From Syncephalastrum monosporum B8922 (taxonomy: Eukaryota > Mucoromycota > Mucoromycetes > Mucorales > Syncephalastraceae): a stretch of 64,000 nucleotides of DNA. The notes beneath the pieces were generated by a model. It searched no databases. It saw only the letters and a program-made list of their open reading frames with translations, and was not told where the DNA came from. This document shows positions 25,206 through 36,150 of this stretch, piece by piece. The translations under genes and the position numbers were made by a program. The stretch covers positions 62,001 through 126,000 of the forward strand of contig JNEN01001165.1 in NCBI GenBank assembly GCA_000697355.1. The letters run 5' to 3'. Position 1 is the stretch's first letter; every line of letters begins with the position of its first letter.

Positions 25206-25619
25206 TTATTTGCCAACGCAGTAGGCCTTGCCAGTGTCGAGGTTGTCGCACATGTGGTCACCGGCGTGGTGGAGACCGGGGTTGAATTTGTAGAGGTCAG
25301 ACTCGGGGATGCCAGCGTTCTTGGCAACGGTGTCGCAGCCATCACCGTCGCTGATCAGGTGGACGTACTTGCAGTCCGAGGGGACGTGGGAGAAGAGCTT
25401 CCAGCCAGCGGCCTTGGCAGCAGCAATGGGGACCTTGGCGGCCTTGGCGTCGGCGGCCGACGAGTCCGAAGCGTACGAGGCAGCATCGGACGAGGAGGAG
25501 GCCTCAGCAGCGGGCTCGGCAGCAGCGGCGGCGTGCTTGCCGCAACGCTTCTCAAGGGGAGCGGCGGAGACGGCAGCGGCCATGGCGAGGGCGGCAATAG
25601 CGACGATGGAGAACTTCAT
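25206..25619 (-). CDS. Small secreted LysM-domain protein
   Basis: An intronless 137-residue ORF. Residues 1-20 form a signal peptide (MKFSIVAIAALAMAAAVSAA), followed by PLEKR, a probable KEX2-type processing site. A disordered Ala/Ser-rich linker leads to one C-terminal LysM domain from about residue 80: VHLISDGDGCDTVAKNAGIP, then DLYKFNPGLHH and a cysteine-bracketed CDNL...AYCVGK end. LysM modules bind chitin or related N-acetylglucosamine polymers. In fungi, secreted LysM proteins coat cell walls or sequester chitin fragments. Five cysteines are present in the predicted mature chain. Which role applies here cannot be told from sequence. Confidence 0.8.
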   Translation of the reverse strand: MKFSIVAIAALAMAAAVSAAPLEKRCGKHAAAAAEPAAEASSSSDAASYASDSSAADAKAAKVPIAAAKAAGWKLFSHVPSDCKYVHLISDGDGCDTVAKNAGIPESDLYKFNPGLHHAGDHMCDNLDTGKAYCVGK

Positions 25620-25719
25620 GTTTGAAAGACAGGAATGGGTTCTTTAAGAAAAGGAAAGTTTGGGAGGGTAGAGAGGTTTGATGAGGAGGATAAGGCAGAA
25701 ACGGTTTCGAATGGACCTC

Positions 25720-25727
25720 TTTTTATA
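25720..25727 (-). promoter_or_regulatory. TATA box of the LysM gene
   Basis: On the minus strand the sequence reads TATAAAAA about 100 nt before the LysM ATG, within GGAATATAAAAAGAGG. Position and match suit a TATA box of a regulated secreted-protein gene. Confidence 0.45.
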
Positions 25728-25734
25728 TTCCATT

Positions 25735-28429
25735 TTCACCGGGACAGCAGACAGTATATGAAGGACCTAAATTGGACCGTTTTGGCAACAGGACATGCCC
25801 GGGGGATGCCACCACAAATTGACTTCAAGTCGCACGAACGAACACTTGGAAATTTAGGGACCCGCTAGGCACCCCAAAAGATCATAGCAACGTTCACATT
25901 GCGATCTCTGCTCTCTCTGTATGGACACAAAAAGGCGGAGCAATACCACATTCTCTTGCGCAATCAAACTATGTGTCACACTCTCTTTGCTCTCTCTCTC
26001 TCTATTTTATTCTGGATATACTTTTGGCTTCAGCATAGCATAGCCATATGCTCACTGTGGTTGCCACTGAACGCGTCGTACCATTTTTTTTATTCCCGCC
26101 TTCTGCACACATAAGCGCGCGCGCTCAAATTATTCCTCATTCGACTGCATTGCCTCGTGCCTTCTCACTCGTATATACTTTTTATTTCCTCCCAAAGGCA
26201 CTGCAATCTGTCTCACTCAGGAGAAGGACTCAATTGACTTTAATCTGGGCTCAATGATGACAGGTATGTTCCATTAGCAAGTCGCCCCTGTCTATCCAGG
26301 GGAGACCAGCCTTGGCGGGTCGTCATGACTTTAGGAAATAAATGGATTATCTTTTTCTACAGTGCGGGACGTAATCAATGACGATCGTCTTGGAAATTTG
26401 CCTCGAATAGGACTGTTGTGTGACATGTGTCCTTGTGAGAGCCTAACCTTTTTCTCCACATCATCATTCTAAAACCGTGGCAGGCATCGATAAATTTTAA
26501 TAAATCTTGTCGGGTGGCTATCTAGAAAGTAGAGAAAATCCAACTTCAATGCACTTCTGACATAAAAGTCAACATAGGTTTTCTTTTGCTCGTGTGCATA
26601 TATCAAGAAAGTTTGCCAACTTCATAACTTGTCATAACAATAATGCCCCATCATTCTGACAGGAGGAGGACGAGGGGTCCAGGCTACAGCTATGTCGCCG
26701 TCCGATTATAATGTGCTACTCAATTATATCGATCATGATGAGGGAGAGCCCGGCTGCATCGAGACCATACCAACATAATATGCGGGGAATCAACGTACAT
26801 GTGGTTCAGAGCATGTTCTTTTCATCCTTGTGACCCCATGAATGGATGCCCCTGTTTTTAAGGCACGCAAGCCAGAGAAGCCTGAATTTGTTTGCCAAAG
26901 CATGTGCGATGAAGTGCACAGACCTTGAGCATTGCATCACGTTAAGAAAGACGAGACGGGCATACTTTTCTTTTCATACCAAGTGAGCCTATTCTGCAGC
27001 TTTTTAGACTAATTACTTCAGAAGGCTAGTTGCTACGCTGCAGTCAGTTCCTGGGATACGCAATGAACTATCTATCTCATGATCCTGAAATTACCGGCTT
27101 GAAACAGCAACCTAAAGATCCAGTGTCTCGGATGCAAAAAAAAGGACATTGTGCACAGAACAGTGAAACATCAACATTTCTAAAGATAACCCTCCCCCAT
27201 ATCCCAATGGTGCATAAACGTGCTCGTGTATGCTTTGTATAGGGCGGGTCAGGATGCGACGGCATGTGAACCCGCCTCTACCTCCGACGATAATAATATT
27301 TCTTTAGGTGACACAGATCATACACCCGCTGAGATTGCACATTCCACACAAGAGGATTTCTTCAGGGACATCACCACGCCATCCTTTCCCTTCTAGACTC
27401 CATTTAGCATGTAAAAATGGAAAATACTACTTCATGTCGTACCGTGTGAAATGAACACGGCATATTTTTACTTTTGTGTATCCTTTCTTTCTAAAGTACA
27501 GTGTCTCCATTTCGATTCGTTGTTCGTGAAACATTCACTTGTCAGTCCAGCGAATCTCGTCGTTGGATTTTAATAAGAAGCTCGTAGCCATTGAACATTT
27601 TTTCTTGTCACTCTCCAATAACCTCGTTGTCGCACCTGAATAAATCTCTTGTCTTTTTTCCTTCAAGCTTTGTCGTCGTGTTTAAATCAGTTGCAAACAA
27701 ACATGATTTAATTACATTTATAGAGCTTCACGTATATGATGTGACATTCTAGTGCAGTATAGGGCTTGCCTATTACACGAAGGGTTGCTGTGCTTCCTAG
27801 CCTAGCCATCCTCCGGCATATTTATCGTAGCTGCTCTCTCTTTAGATTTGAGACGTATGCTGCGCTAGGACGTCAGCTCATATTACACCTCGAGATCTAC
27901 TGGCTACATGAAATCAGAGATAAATTGCGTGAAGTCAGTATGCGGGCGAGGAAACGCGATAGAAATGATTAGCCACATCCTGGGACGACCATTTTTCACG
28001 GGCAGCGATGTCAGCAATAAGGGCACCAGCCTGAGTAGCCAAGCTGGCATCCAATGTAAAGTGCCAAACCAGAATCAGTGCTTGAGTCTAGCGTCTTTAT
28101 ACCCATGCGTTCCACAGTGCTTTTAATTATTCTTCTCATATTTCTCATCAGGTAATTGATACGCTCACCCTCCCGGCGTATCCTCCGGCTCGACCAATTG
28201 CCTTTTGAGCTTCACAAGTACAACAAGAGAAATCTCTTTTTCCCTGTCAAATCGGAGCTCTTCCTGACATTGAGTTTCCCATATCTATCAATATGAAGTG
28301 CGAAAGCACTGGTTTGTCTTTCAAATGATATAATTGACCCTAAACTCCTGTATGCGGCGATACGCCTTTATAAATGAAAAGAGAGAAACACAAGATTGTT
28401 GCAATAAAAAGCAAGGCCCGCAACTCAAT
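25735..28429. other. 2.7-kb gene-poor spacer
   Basis: Only short, unsupported ORFs occur. A GCGCGCGCGC tract sits at 26115-26124, not next to any gene start I can identify. The sequence is AT-rich and leads into the decayed LINE element. Confidence 0.5.
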
Positions 28430-29860
28430 GTGATTGTCCGTCTGGCAGTTGAGTTTGATAGTATCGGCCCGATGCTGTCAAGGCGACCCTATTTCTCCTT
28501 TGCTCTTCAGCTTAACAATCGAACCATTTCTGTGTGCCATCGAAGCCCATCCACGGCTTCAAAGATGCACGCTTCGCAACCCTGGGCCTATCGAGCACCT
28601 GATCTCGCCTCGATCGACCAAAGTTTTAGCATACGCGGACGACATCCTGATCTTTTGTGAAACGCTTCTGCGAACTGCCGCCACTCCTCGATCTGATTCG
28701 GACTTATGGGCACGCCTCCAATGCCTGGCTGAATTCGCAGAAGGCTCAAGCCATCGCGCTTTCTGGTGCCCGGAATTAAGACTGGCGTCATTGGTCTACA
28801 GCGCCACGACATACATGCCTGTCGTGATGCAGTCTCGCCCGCTGCGCTCACATATTTGGCTACCCTCTCATCTCTTCCGCCTCCCGACGCCAGGCCTTTT
28901 CGGCACGCTTCTTGCCCCAATCCATGGGAGGCCTGGGTATCCTGGACCCTTGGCGCCAACAACGAGCTTTACAGCTGCCTTGGCTTCGTAAATCATTGGT
29001 CAATCCGTCCAATACTCATCACATGCCGTGGAAGCCCTATACTTCGCTGTGCAAGCGCACTTCCAGCAACCCGACGCCCTACTCCCACTACCGTTCCTTG
29101 ACGCGAGTGGATCATCGACTTTCCAAAGCGAACGGCATGCACTCTACACATTATTATCGGCAGAATATGCCTGACGCTTCCTCTGAATGCCGTTTGGCGT
29201 CCTGCTCCCAACGCAGTCGACATACGACTGGTCCCTAGAAACGGTTTAAGACGAAAATTGCACGTTTTGGGCACCTATACGAGACTCGCAACTACCATAC
29301 CTACGTCGACCACAACGCAATCAAACGGCGCAAGCGTCCAATATCAACAAGCGTTTCCACAATGCCCACCGGAGAGGTCTCATTGAAGTGTCCCCATTGT
29401 TAGCGTTCTGCTGCCTTGTAGAGAGAGAACCCACTTATCTCCGACGAACGCGTGGACTTTCGCCTGTAATGCACCTTTCGCCAATATCTCAACACCGCGC
29501 AATCACGTCACTAGACGCCTTCGTCCCTAGTTTCTCACTACCTGGTCCATTTCGCTCTGTCTCACCTCGTACTTATCGACGCGCCGTCCTTCCACCCTTT
29601 CTCAGCTACCCCCACTCTGATCTTTTGATTCCACTACAGGCCAGCCAATGGAAGAATTTTTGGCGGACGCCTACCTGCCCAAGCCCGCAATGTTTGGTTC
29701 CGAGCCTTACATCGTGCCGGAAACAACTGCATTACATAATGCCGTACGCCTTCCCGTCACCATTCTGCCCCCTGTGCCTGGTCCACCATCATCCTTTTTG
29801 GGCAACATTTTCTCTGCCTCTCTACACTAACTACTTCACTCCTCTACGTGCGTGATTCTT
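28430..29860 (+). mobile_element. Decayed LINE (non-LTR) reverse transcriptase remnant
   Basis: In one frame near 28460 the RT signature CQGDPISPLLFSLTIEPFL appears, and near 28620 VLAYADDILIF, the catalytic Tyr-Ala-Asp-Asp motif. After a frameshift the zinc-binding post-RT region is recognisable: MGGLGILDPWRQQRALQ near 28920 and WKNFWRTPTCPSPQ with PFCPLC near 29650. Reading continues across at least three frames with stops, so no intact protein is encoded. No target-site duplications, poly(A) tail or 5' end can be identified. It is an old, 5'-truncated copy of a fungal non-LTR retrotransposon and the only recognisable transposon in the window. Confidence 0.85.
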
Positions 29861-30660
29861 TCTCGGTATAAAATTGACTTGCTTCACTTAACACCTTAAA
29901 AATGACGTTGTATATCAGATGTGAAAGTTAGACATATGACGAGATCTGAATGCTATGTAAGGTTCTCATTTTTCTATAGCACGAAAAGTAAAAGTTCATA
30001 CAGACGCAGTGTTTTTTGGTACATCTACCGCCTCGTGGCCTTGCAAATAAAGGACAACACTTCTTTGGATGGTGCTCAAAAGTCTGTTACTGGCCGCGCA
30101 GCACGATGGCGACATTGTTGTATGAGACCAAATGAAACTTCACTTTCGATATCTTTGCAGAATTCACAAATCCCCCCCCCCGGATGCAGGCAGAGGAACG
30201 GTGTAGTCATTATAGAGAGAGGAAGACGAAGTAACACGAAAAAGCTACTGTTCAAACCGATCCTTATTTGGAAGAAAAGACGCTATTATATTGCGGATCC
30301 TTTGACAGCTGCCTTTCGGCAATCAAATTTGAAAATGTCATCGCTGTGGAGTAAAGCCGATCGACTAAATGCTTGTAAGTGACACCCTTAGTCGACGAAA
30401 ATCTCCTTAATCTCAGGTAATTGTCTATATATATGGATGAGAATCGGTAGAACTGCTGTGAAAAGGACGAACGATGCACGTTCCGCTCTCTTACCTGAGG
30501 AAGTTGCGGATGTACTCCACGTCCGTGCACAATCCAGCATAATCTAGCGCGACTAGACGGATTTTTCGTGTGCAAGTCCGTGCACATATTATCATTTCTA
30601 ATGGGTCAAAAAAAAAAAATAAAAAAAAGGGAAAAGAATGAATGCAAAAAGCGATTGCAG
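29861..30660. other. Spacer, no supported gene
   Basis: Nothing beyond short ORFs and an A/T-rich simple run at about 30608-30630. It may include 3' remains of the LINE. Confidence 0.5.
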
Positions 30661-31176
30661 TCAAATCTTCTTTTCTCGCGGATTACCCTGACAATCTCCA
30701 TTTATATGGCGCAAGCGCTCGATGATATGAGCTGTTGTCTTTGCATCAGAGTCCCTGGCTAAAATATCACTGGACGCATCGCAACGTGGGGTGATAAACA
30801 CTTGCTCGCCAGATGCTTGTGGGTTCGCAACTTGGCGTGATGTCAACTTGGTGACATTTTCCCCACCGAGCTTCGGAGCATCCGCGATCAGCTTACGCAT
30901 CAACTCGAGCTTCTCGCACCAAAACTCGTATCCTTGGTTTGCGGCAGTGAGCTGTTCCTTGGTCATTACACCCATCTGGTCGATGATGTAATCCTTGGCT
31001 TCAATAGCCTTCTCCTCCAAGCGAACCAATCGTTGGGCAGGGCTGCTTCCTGGGGCACCCATCCTTTGCTCTGTCGCACCGAATGCTGGCACTGTCGCAC
31101 GTTGAAGGTGTTCTTCAGCTCTGACTCTAATAGCATCCAAGAAAGTATGGGGAGAAAAAGTAATCAGAATCTCCAA
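30661..31176 (-). CDS. Uncertain 171-aa ORF, possible gene fragment
   Basis: The ORF codes for a charged, mostly helical polypeptide (RLVRLEEKAIEAKDYIIDQM, then QLTAANQGYEFWCEKLELMR), which looks like real protein sequence. An acceptor-like CTATTAG lies just inside the ORF, so the first 20 residues may be intronic and the true first exon missing. I could not find an upstream exon with an in-frame ATG. No family is recognised. It may be a remnant of a multi-exon or repeat-associated gene, since it sits in the gene-poor region between a LINE relic and a pseudogene. Confidence 0.35.
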   Translation of the reverse strand: MEILITFSPHTFLDAIRVRAEEHLQRATVPAFGATEQRMGAPGSSPAQRLVRLEEKAIEAKDYIIDQMGVMTKEQLTAANQGYEFWCEKLELMRKLIADAPKLGGENVTKLTSRQVANPQASGEQVFITPRCDASSDILARDSDAKTTAHIIERLRHINGDCQGNPREKKI

Positions 31177-32547
31177 GCTGTAGTGAATCGTTATTATTAC
31201 CCATGGCCTCGGGGCGTAGCACCCAGAGCGCGCGTTTCTTAACGGTACTGTTAATGGAATCTCAATATCGCTGGGGATACACGGTGATATCCTTCACCAG
31301 ACTGTCGAAACAAATATTAGCTCATACAAAAAGCAGATACTTCTATTTTACCTTGGTATTTTTCGTTCATAACGTGGACCATCCACTGTCTCATGTTTGA
31401 CTCATGTATTCTTTTCCTACTTTGCGTTTACAATATTGTTGGTGTGAGCACCAGCCAGAACACAAGTCGGTGTTCGAGGTGTACGAAGGCTGTAGAGGAG
31501 GAAAAAGTTAAATAAAAGGGAGACAAAGGGATCCTAGAGGAACGTGCCTCTCATGGTTTACGATTGTGAAAAATTAAAGAAATGAAAAGAGCAGGATGCG
31601 TCTCTTGTTTGAATAAAAGAAAAACGAGAAAAATGCATGTGAAAGTGAGGGCTTCTGCTGTCGATAGAGTAGGCGATTCCACTCCCCCCTCCCAACAAGA
31701 TTGATATATCGCGCATTCTTGTTACAGCCATGCTTGCGTTAGTCACGTAACTGTGACAGAAGCTGGTATGATTTGAGAGAAGGATGTGTTTATATGTAGC
31801 GCTTTATTAAACGTATGTATCAAACCTATGATTCTGCGCCAGTCGACCAAACAAAAAATAACCGCAGAACCGTATACAGAGTATGATTAGAATTCTCATT
31901 CATGTCCATCATACGGCAAGCCGATGAAAATGTGCACACGGTTTACATACACACCCTCCGTACTGTGTAGGTTGTACCTATTACAATTTACGTATGTGAA
32001 CTACCCAAAATCAAAATATGTGATAAGAGCGTCATCGAGATGTCATCCCGTGAAACAGTGTATTATTTGCGTTAATTTTCACGGGTGATCCATTTCTTTG
32101 ATTCTAATTTCATAGTATGCATGTTTCTCTTCCATCACATTGCGTGTCCCAGCCTTCTGAGAAACTCCTATGATGTAGTATACTGCAACATCCGCAACCT
32201 GACACTCTTTCCCGCAGTGCAGCATATGTGTAGCTTTGTCTCACTTGATATTACTTTCATGGTCCCTGTCTAAAGGATCGTCCGACACGTCGTGTGGGGC
32301 GGTCATTCGTGTCAATTTCGATTTGCCAAGAACAGTAGCAGATCATGACTGGCCCGTGCTCCAGAACACCATGTTCCATATTTTCAATCAAGTGCCATTC
32401 AACGAATAAAAAATGACATTCGTTTGTGTCAGTTTCTGTCCTGTGTATTGCCGACGCTTTTTTTTTTCTTTTGGTGCTGTATATGATTGACGAGTGATCC
32501 ACGCCCGCTGTATCAATGACCTGTATGGTTTCACGTACCACTGCGAA
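31177..32547. other. 1.4-kb spacer upstream of thaumatin-like gene
   Basis: AT-rich, with no coherent coding potential on either strand. It probably contains the upstream regulatory region of the secreted thaumatin-like protein. Confidence 0.5.
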
Positions 32548-32556
32548 TATATAAAG
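32548..32556 (+). promoter_or_regulatory. TATA box of the thaumatin-like gene
   Basis: TATATAAAG lies 122 bp before the ATG. A pyrimidine-rich initiator-like stretch (TTTTCTTTTTCGTTCCC and following CT runs) occupies the interval to the start codon, an arrangement common in strongly expressed fungal genes. Confidence 0.5.
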
Positions 32557-32677
32557 CGAGCAGAATTTAGGTGGCTGCCCAATACATCAACCATCACAAA
32601 GAACCCTCAATTTTCTTTTTCGTTCCCTCTCTACTCCTCCCTCTCTTTCTATTTGATATCCTATATATACACAAACA

Positions 32678-33556
32678 ATGTTGAACATTGTCAAGATCCT
32701 CTCTCTTGCCGCCTTGGCTGGCGTGACTCTCTCTGCTCCTACCGCAAGCAACAGCGCTGGCGCCGGCTCTGCTTCTTCTAGTCCCTCTTCTTCTTCTGGT
32801 GGTGGTCACAGCTCGGCATCATCATCTTCATCGTCGCCTTCTTCTTCTTCTTCTTCCTCCGGTAGCCATGGCGGTGGCAACGGTGGCGGCAACTCTACTT
32901 CCTCAGGTGGCAACGACAATGGTGTTACCATCACTGTCAAGAACAGCTGCAGCAATGGACTCGACGTTCACAAGCTGGACAACGGCGGTGGCGGCGGTGG
33001 CGGCGGCGACAGTGGATCCACTCAGGTCGGCGCAGGCTCGTCCCACCAATTCCAAGTGAGCAGTGACTGGAACGGCCGCATCTGGGGCTGCAAGAGCGGC
33101 GGCAACTGCGGCGACTATGGCTCGGCTGTCTCGCTCGCAGAGTTCCTGTTCAAGGGTTACGGCGGCGAAGACTTTTATGATGTCAGCTTTGTTGACGGCT
33201 TCAACCTGCCGATTAGCATTGCGCCGCAGGGTGGCCAAGGCGAGTGCAAATCGCCGACGTGCGGCAGTCTGCCGTCGTGCCCCAAGGAGCTGAAGGGCGA
33301 GGACGGTGCGTGCAAGAGCGCATGTGCGGCGTTTAACTCGGATGAATACTGCTGCCGCGGTAGCTACAACTCGCCCGAGAAGTGCAAGGCCAGCAAGTAC
33401 GCGGACGTGTTCAAGAAGGGCTGCCCCGACGCGTACAGCTATGCGTACGATGACAAGACCAGCACATTTGGCTGCAAGGCTGACAAGTACACGGTCACTT
33501 TCTGTCCCAGTGGTGGTGGCGGCGGCGGCGGTGGCAGTGACAGTGGTAGCAAGTAA
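32678..33556 (+). CDS. Secreted thaumatin-like protein
   Basis: An intronless 292-residue ORF starts MLNIVKILSLAALAG. A signal peptide ending near ALS-AP is followed by a Ser/Gly-rich low-complexity linker (residues about 22-85), a glycine-rich loop, and a thaumatin-like domain to the end. Domain marks are ITVKNSC at its start, NGRIWGCKSGGNCGDYGS, DFYDVSFVDGFNLPISIAP, PTCGSLPSCPKEL, DEYCCRG and a final GCKADKYTVTFCP. Fourteen cysteines in the domain fit a disulfide-rich extracellular fold, and the acidic cleft residues of the family are present. Some fungal members bind or hydrolyse beta-1,3-glucan. The activity here is not known. A second glycine run closes the protein. Confidence 0.9.
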   Translation: MLNIVKILSLAALAGVTLSAPTASNSAGAGSASSSPSSSSGGGHSSASSSSSSPSSSSSSSGSHGGGNGGGNSTSSGGNDNGVTITVKNSCSNGLDVHKLDNGGGGGGGGDSGSTQVGAGSSHQFQVSSDWNGRIWGCKSGGNCGDYGSAVSLAEFLFKGYGGEDFYDVSFVDGFNLPISIAPQGGQGECKSPTCGSLPSCPKELKGEDGACKSACAAFNSDEYCCRGSYNSPEKCKASKYADVFKKGCPDAYSYAYDDKTSTFGCKADKYTVTFCPSGGGGGGGGSDSGSK

Positions 33557-33611
33557 ATATCCACGATCATTTTAGCTTGGCGCTTGTATACCATTCGACA
33601 GACATATACAC

Positions 33612-33635
33612 ACATAGACACATAGACACATAGAC
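33612..33635 (+). repeat. Short tandem repeat ACATAGAC x3
   Basis: Three perfect 8-bp copies lie in the 3' region of the thaumatin-like gene, about 55 bp after its stop. Confidence 0.7.
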
Positions 33636-33971
33636 ATAAAGGCAGCTGGTCTGCATTATCAAAGACAATAACATGTACTTGTTAAGATCTACCTCCCTTT
33701 TTCATGTGAGTCTTGCGAATTGATCGTTTCCTCACTATCCCGTGTTTATTATTATGGATATCTTGTTTTCGACCGTCGTGATAGATAAACAGGTTTCTCT
33801 GGATAATTGTATGCTGTGTCTAAACTATTTACTGATTTCAAAGTGTAAACTCTCTATTGCAAAAGAAAAATACCCCGTCTTCAATTTTGTGTGGCGTTTT
33901 CAGAGCTCCTGAATAATTTCTTGTCATCATGGGCCTATTTGGTGAATTTAGGTCACTCAACTTCTCTCTTT

Positions 33972-34493
33972 ATGCTTAATGGTATGTAAAAACCAGCTGC
34001 TCTTTTGGTTTGATACCGATGATGGGGTGAGTTTAGGTTTGGCATAGCGTCCATATGCTGTACGCGGCATTAGCGCCTTGAGACGAAAGTATCACGCACT
34101 ATAATACATTTTTATGCATCTGATGTATTAGTGCCGATTGCACTCGGTATTGTCACTTTACTTTCGCATATTGTGTTCAGTATTGCTGGATGGTATGTAG
34201 AACGCATCTTATTTTTGTCATATCGATCTTATTTTACTTATCTTTGTGCTGGACCAGGGTGATTGCCGTTATCCTGATATTCGTTGCGATTCCCTTTGTA
34301 CAAAGGTAATATCAGCAGCATCTTAAACAGTTCATACACACGCTTTCTCACACACGAATGATTTTAGTTCTGCCCGACAAGTCCAAAATTGTAAGTTTGA
34401 CAAAAGACCAGCGACGTGAATGCTCATATTATTTCAGTGACTCATTCGTCCGATGGTTCGAGAACTGCTATCTCCGTGCCGCGCTCTATCTAG
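33972..34493 (+). CDS. Possible five-exon gene for a 65-aa membrane microprotein
   Basis: Five short exons, 33972..33981, 34132..34192, 34258..34305, 34368..34390 and 34438..34493, join in consistent phase through GTATGT/GTAATA/GTAAGT donors and TTAG/CCAG/TTCAG acceptors. The product starts MLNVPIALGIV and has a hydrophobic stretch of about 35 residues, long enough for a helical hairpin (SIAGWVIAVILIFVAIPFVQ), then a polar Ser/Thr-rich tail. Just downstream (34597-34660) another frame codes a hydrophobic run (LIAAAVTLLLLLFVTALR) after an acceptor-like ACAG. An additional exon, or decay of a longer gene, is therefore possible. No family is recognised. The exon chain is a proposal from splice consensus only. 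Confidence 0.35.
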
Positions 34494-35064
34494 TGTAAGG
34501 CAGCATACTTCGTGTGTGTGTGATGATACGCTGACGAAGTTGAGAAAAAAAAAGGTTTGTGATTGTCATCTTTTTATCCAACATCTTGAAGACAGGCCCA
34601 TTGATCGCTGCCGCAGTAACGCTCTTATTGCTGCTATTTGTTACGGCATTGCGGCTCTCAAAGGACAAGCGTTCGCCAGTTCCAGGTATTTGCATGGAGG
34701 GATATCTGAACTACGCACGACAAGATTAGCTAACAAGTATGCTCTAGAATACTCGGCAGCTGACTCCATTGATAAACACAAGCCGCTACCTTTGTCTTCT
34801 TTACATACAAAGAGACATTATATATCCCTTGCCCCATTTGTCTCAAATTTGGCAAGGTTAAAAAGACGCGCATTCCCCTTCAAATTTTTTGTTTCCTTTA
34901 CCTTTATCTCTGTACACTTTGGACGCATAACCTGTGATTTGACTGATGCTCATTGCGAATCCTCTATCAGACAACACTTTTATTCTTCTCTACCTTCTCT
35001 GAAGGTACCTTGACCACTCGTCATTGCAACCTGACGATGCCACTGCCAGCATAAGCACACTAGG

Positions 35065-36004
35065 ATGCCATCGCCGGCGCAAGCGCAGCACTCCCCTCAA
35101 ACTGAGGGAGATGCCACCACCTCCCTCAGCAGCCTCAGCAGCACCAGTGACTCGCTGTCGTCCGTTTTCGTTTCGACAGCCGTCAAACCGTTCGGGTGGA
35201 ACGACAGGACTTTTCTGAAGGCTTCCTGCTCGCTGACGTGATTCAAGGCGTCAGCGAGGAGTGCTTCCTCAACGAAGAAAAAGTCGCGAACATCATCGCC
35301 GCCTACTTGCCAGACGGCGCAGTCGATGCAAATCGACTCTCCGAATGGATGGCTAAGGATGGGACCTGGGGCGGCACGAAACGCAAGAGAGTGGAAGAAG
35401 GGCGGAGGCGAGGCCGCACTTACCATTTGGTAAGGAAAGTCCACCGCGATTACACGTGGCAAGACCTCTACAATGTGCACCAGTTTCGCCGGCACGTGCG
35501 AATGACCAGCGACAAGGTCTTTAACCTGGTCTACGTTAGACGTAGCAAAACACAAGACACGGCCGAGGCCAAACAGCAGTCTCTGCATTTCGAGGGTACA
35601 ATTTTTAATTGTGCGAGGAGGTGTTTGGATCCTACAACACCTCCGCGTCACCGAAACTCCAGTCGCGGGACTATATGGACAATCGCACGTGGCTGGCACG
35701 CGTCGGGAATTGTGCTGGCATTACGCAAGAGATGTTCGTCGCCATCAACAAGTCTAGCCGCCAAGTGAGACTCGTCACCATTGACTTTGCTGGCTTCTCT
35801 ACCAACGTCGACGACCTCCGACAGTTCTTCGTCATGCACAAGGCCGTCGTTGAGATTGTGGTCGATTTCGGCCACAAGGTGGAGGTATTTTCTCGTCGGC
35901 AGATACTGAAAGACGACAAAATCTTAGCGCTCTTCAACTGTCGAAAAGCTTATTATACCGTTCGCAATAAAGAGCTATCATACTTTTATGTATCTTTATT
36001 GTAA
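35065..36004 (+). pseudogene. Frameshifted pseudogene of unknown family
   Basis: A coding stretch begins at ATG 35065 (MPSPAQAQHSPQTEGDATTS), shifts frame near 35215, continues as FLLADVIQGVSEECFLNEEK..., shifts again near 35600, and ends ...ILALFNCRKAYYTV before a stop at 36004. No splice sites explain the shifts, so at least two single-base indels are inferred. The joined reading has a low-complexity Ser-rich start, then a mixed alpha/beta region with repeated Val/Asp segments (VRLVTIDFAGFSTNVDDL). It could be a first ORF of a retroelement or a decayed host gene. No domain is recognised. It lies in the repeat-containing, gene-poor part of the window. Confidence 0.55.
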
Positions 36005-36116
36005 ATTTCTTATTTCAGTGAGTCTTTACGATATAGAACTTTTTGAAATGAGATACATATGTAAGAACAAAATGTGGATCTCCGGCATAGCGTCCACTCG
36101 ACAATCAGCGAGGAGA

Positions 36117-36150
36117 TAACACCGCGCTAATCAGTAACACCGCGCTAATC
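36117..36150. repeat. Direct repeat, 16 bp, two copies
   Basis: TAACACCGCGCTAATC occurs at 36117-36132 and again at 36135-36150 with a 2-bp spacer. The surrounding spacer (36005-36735) holds no gene I can support. Confidence 0.6.

Noticed and set aside
27555..27600. Resemblance to an 18S rRNA segment (AAGCTCGTAG...TTGAAC)
   Set aside because: Only about 10-15 bases match and the flanks do not follow the rRNA, so it is treated as chance.
34453..35013. 186-codon ORF starting at 34453
   Set aside because: It reads through splice-like sequence, has no plausible protein features and conflicts with the hydrophobic reading in another frame.
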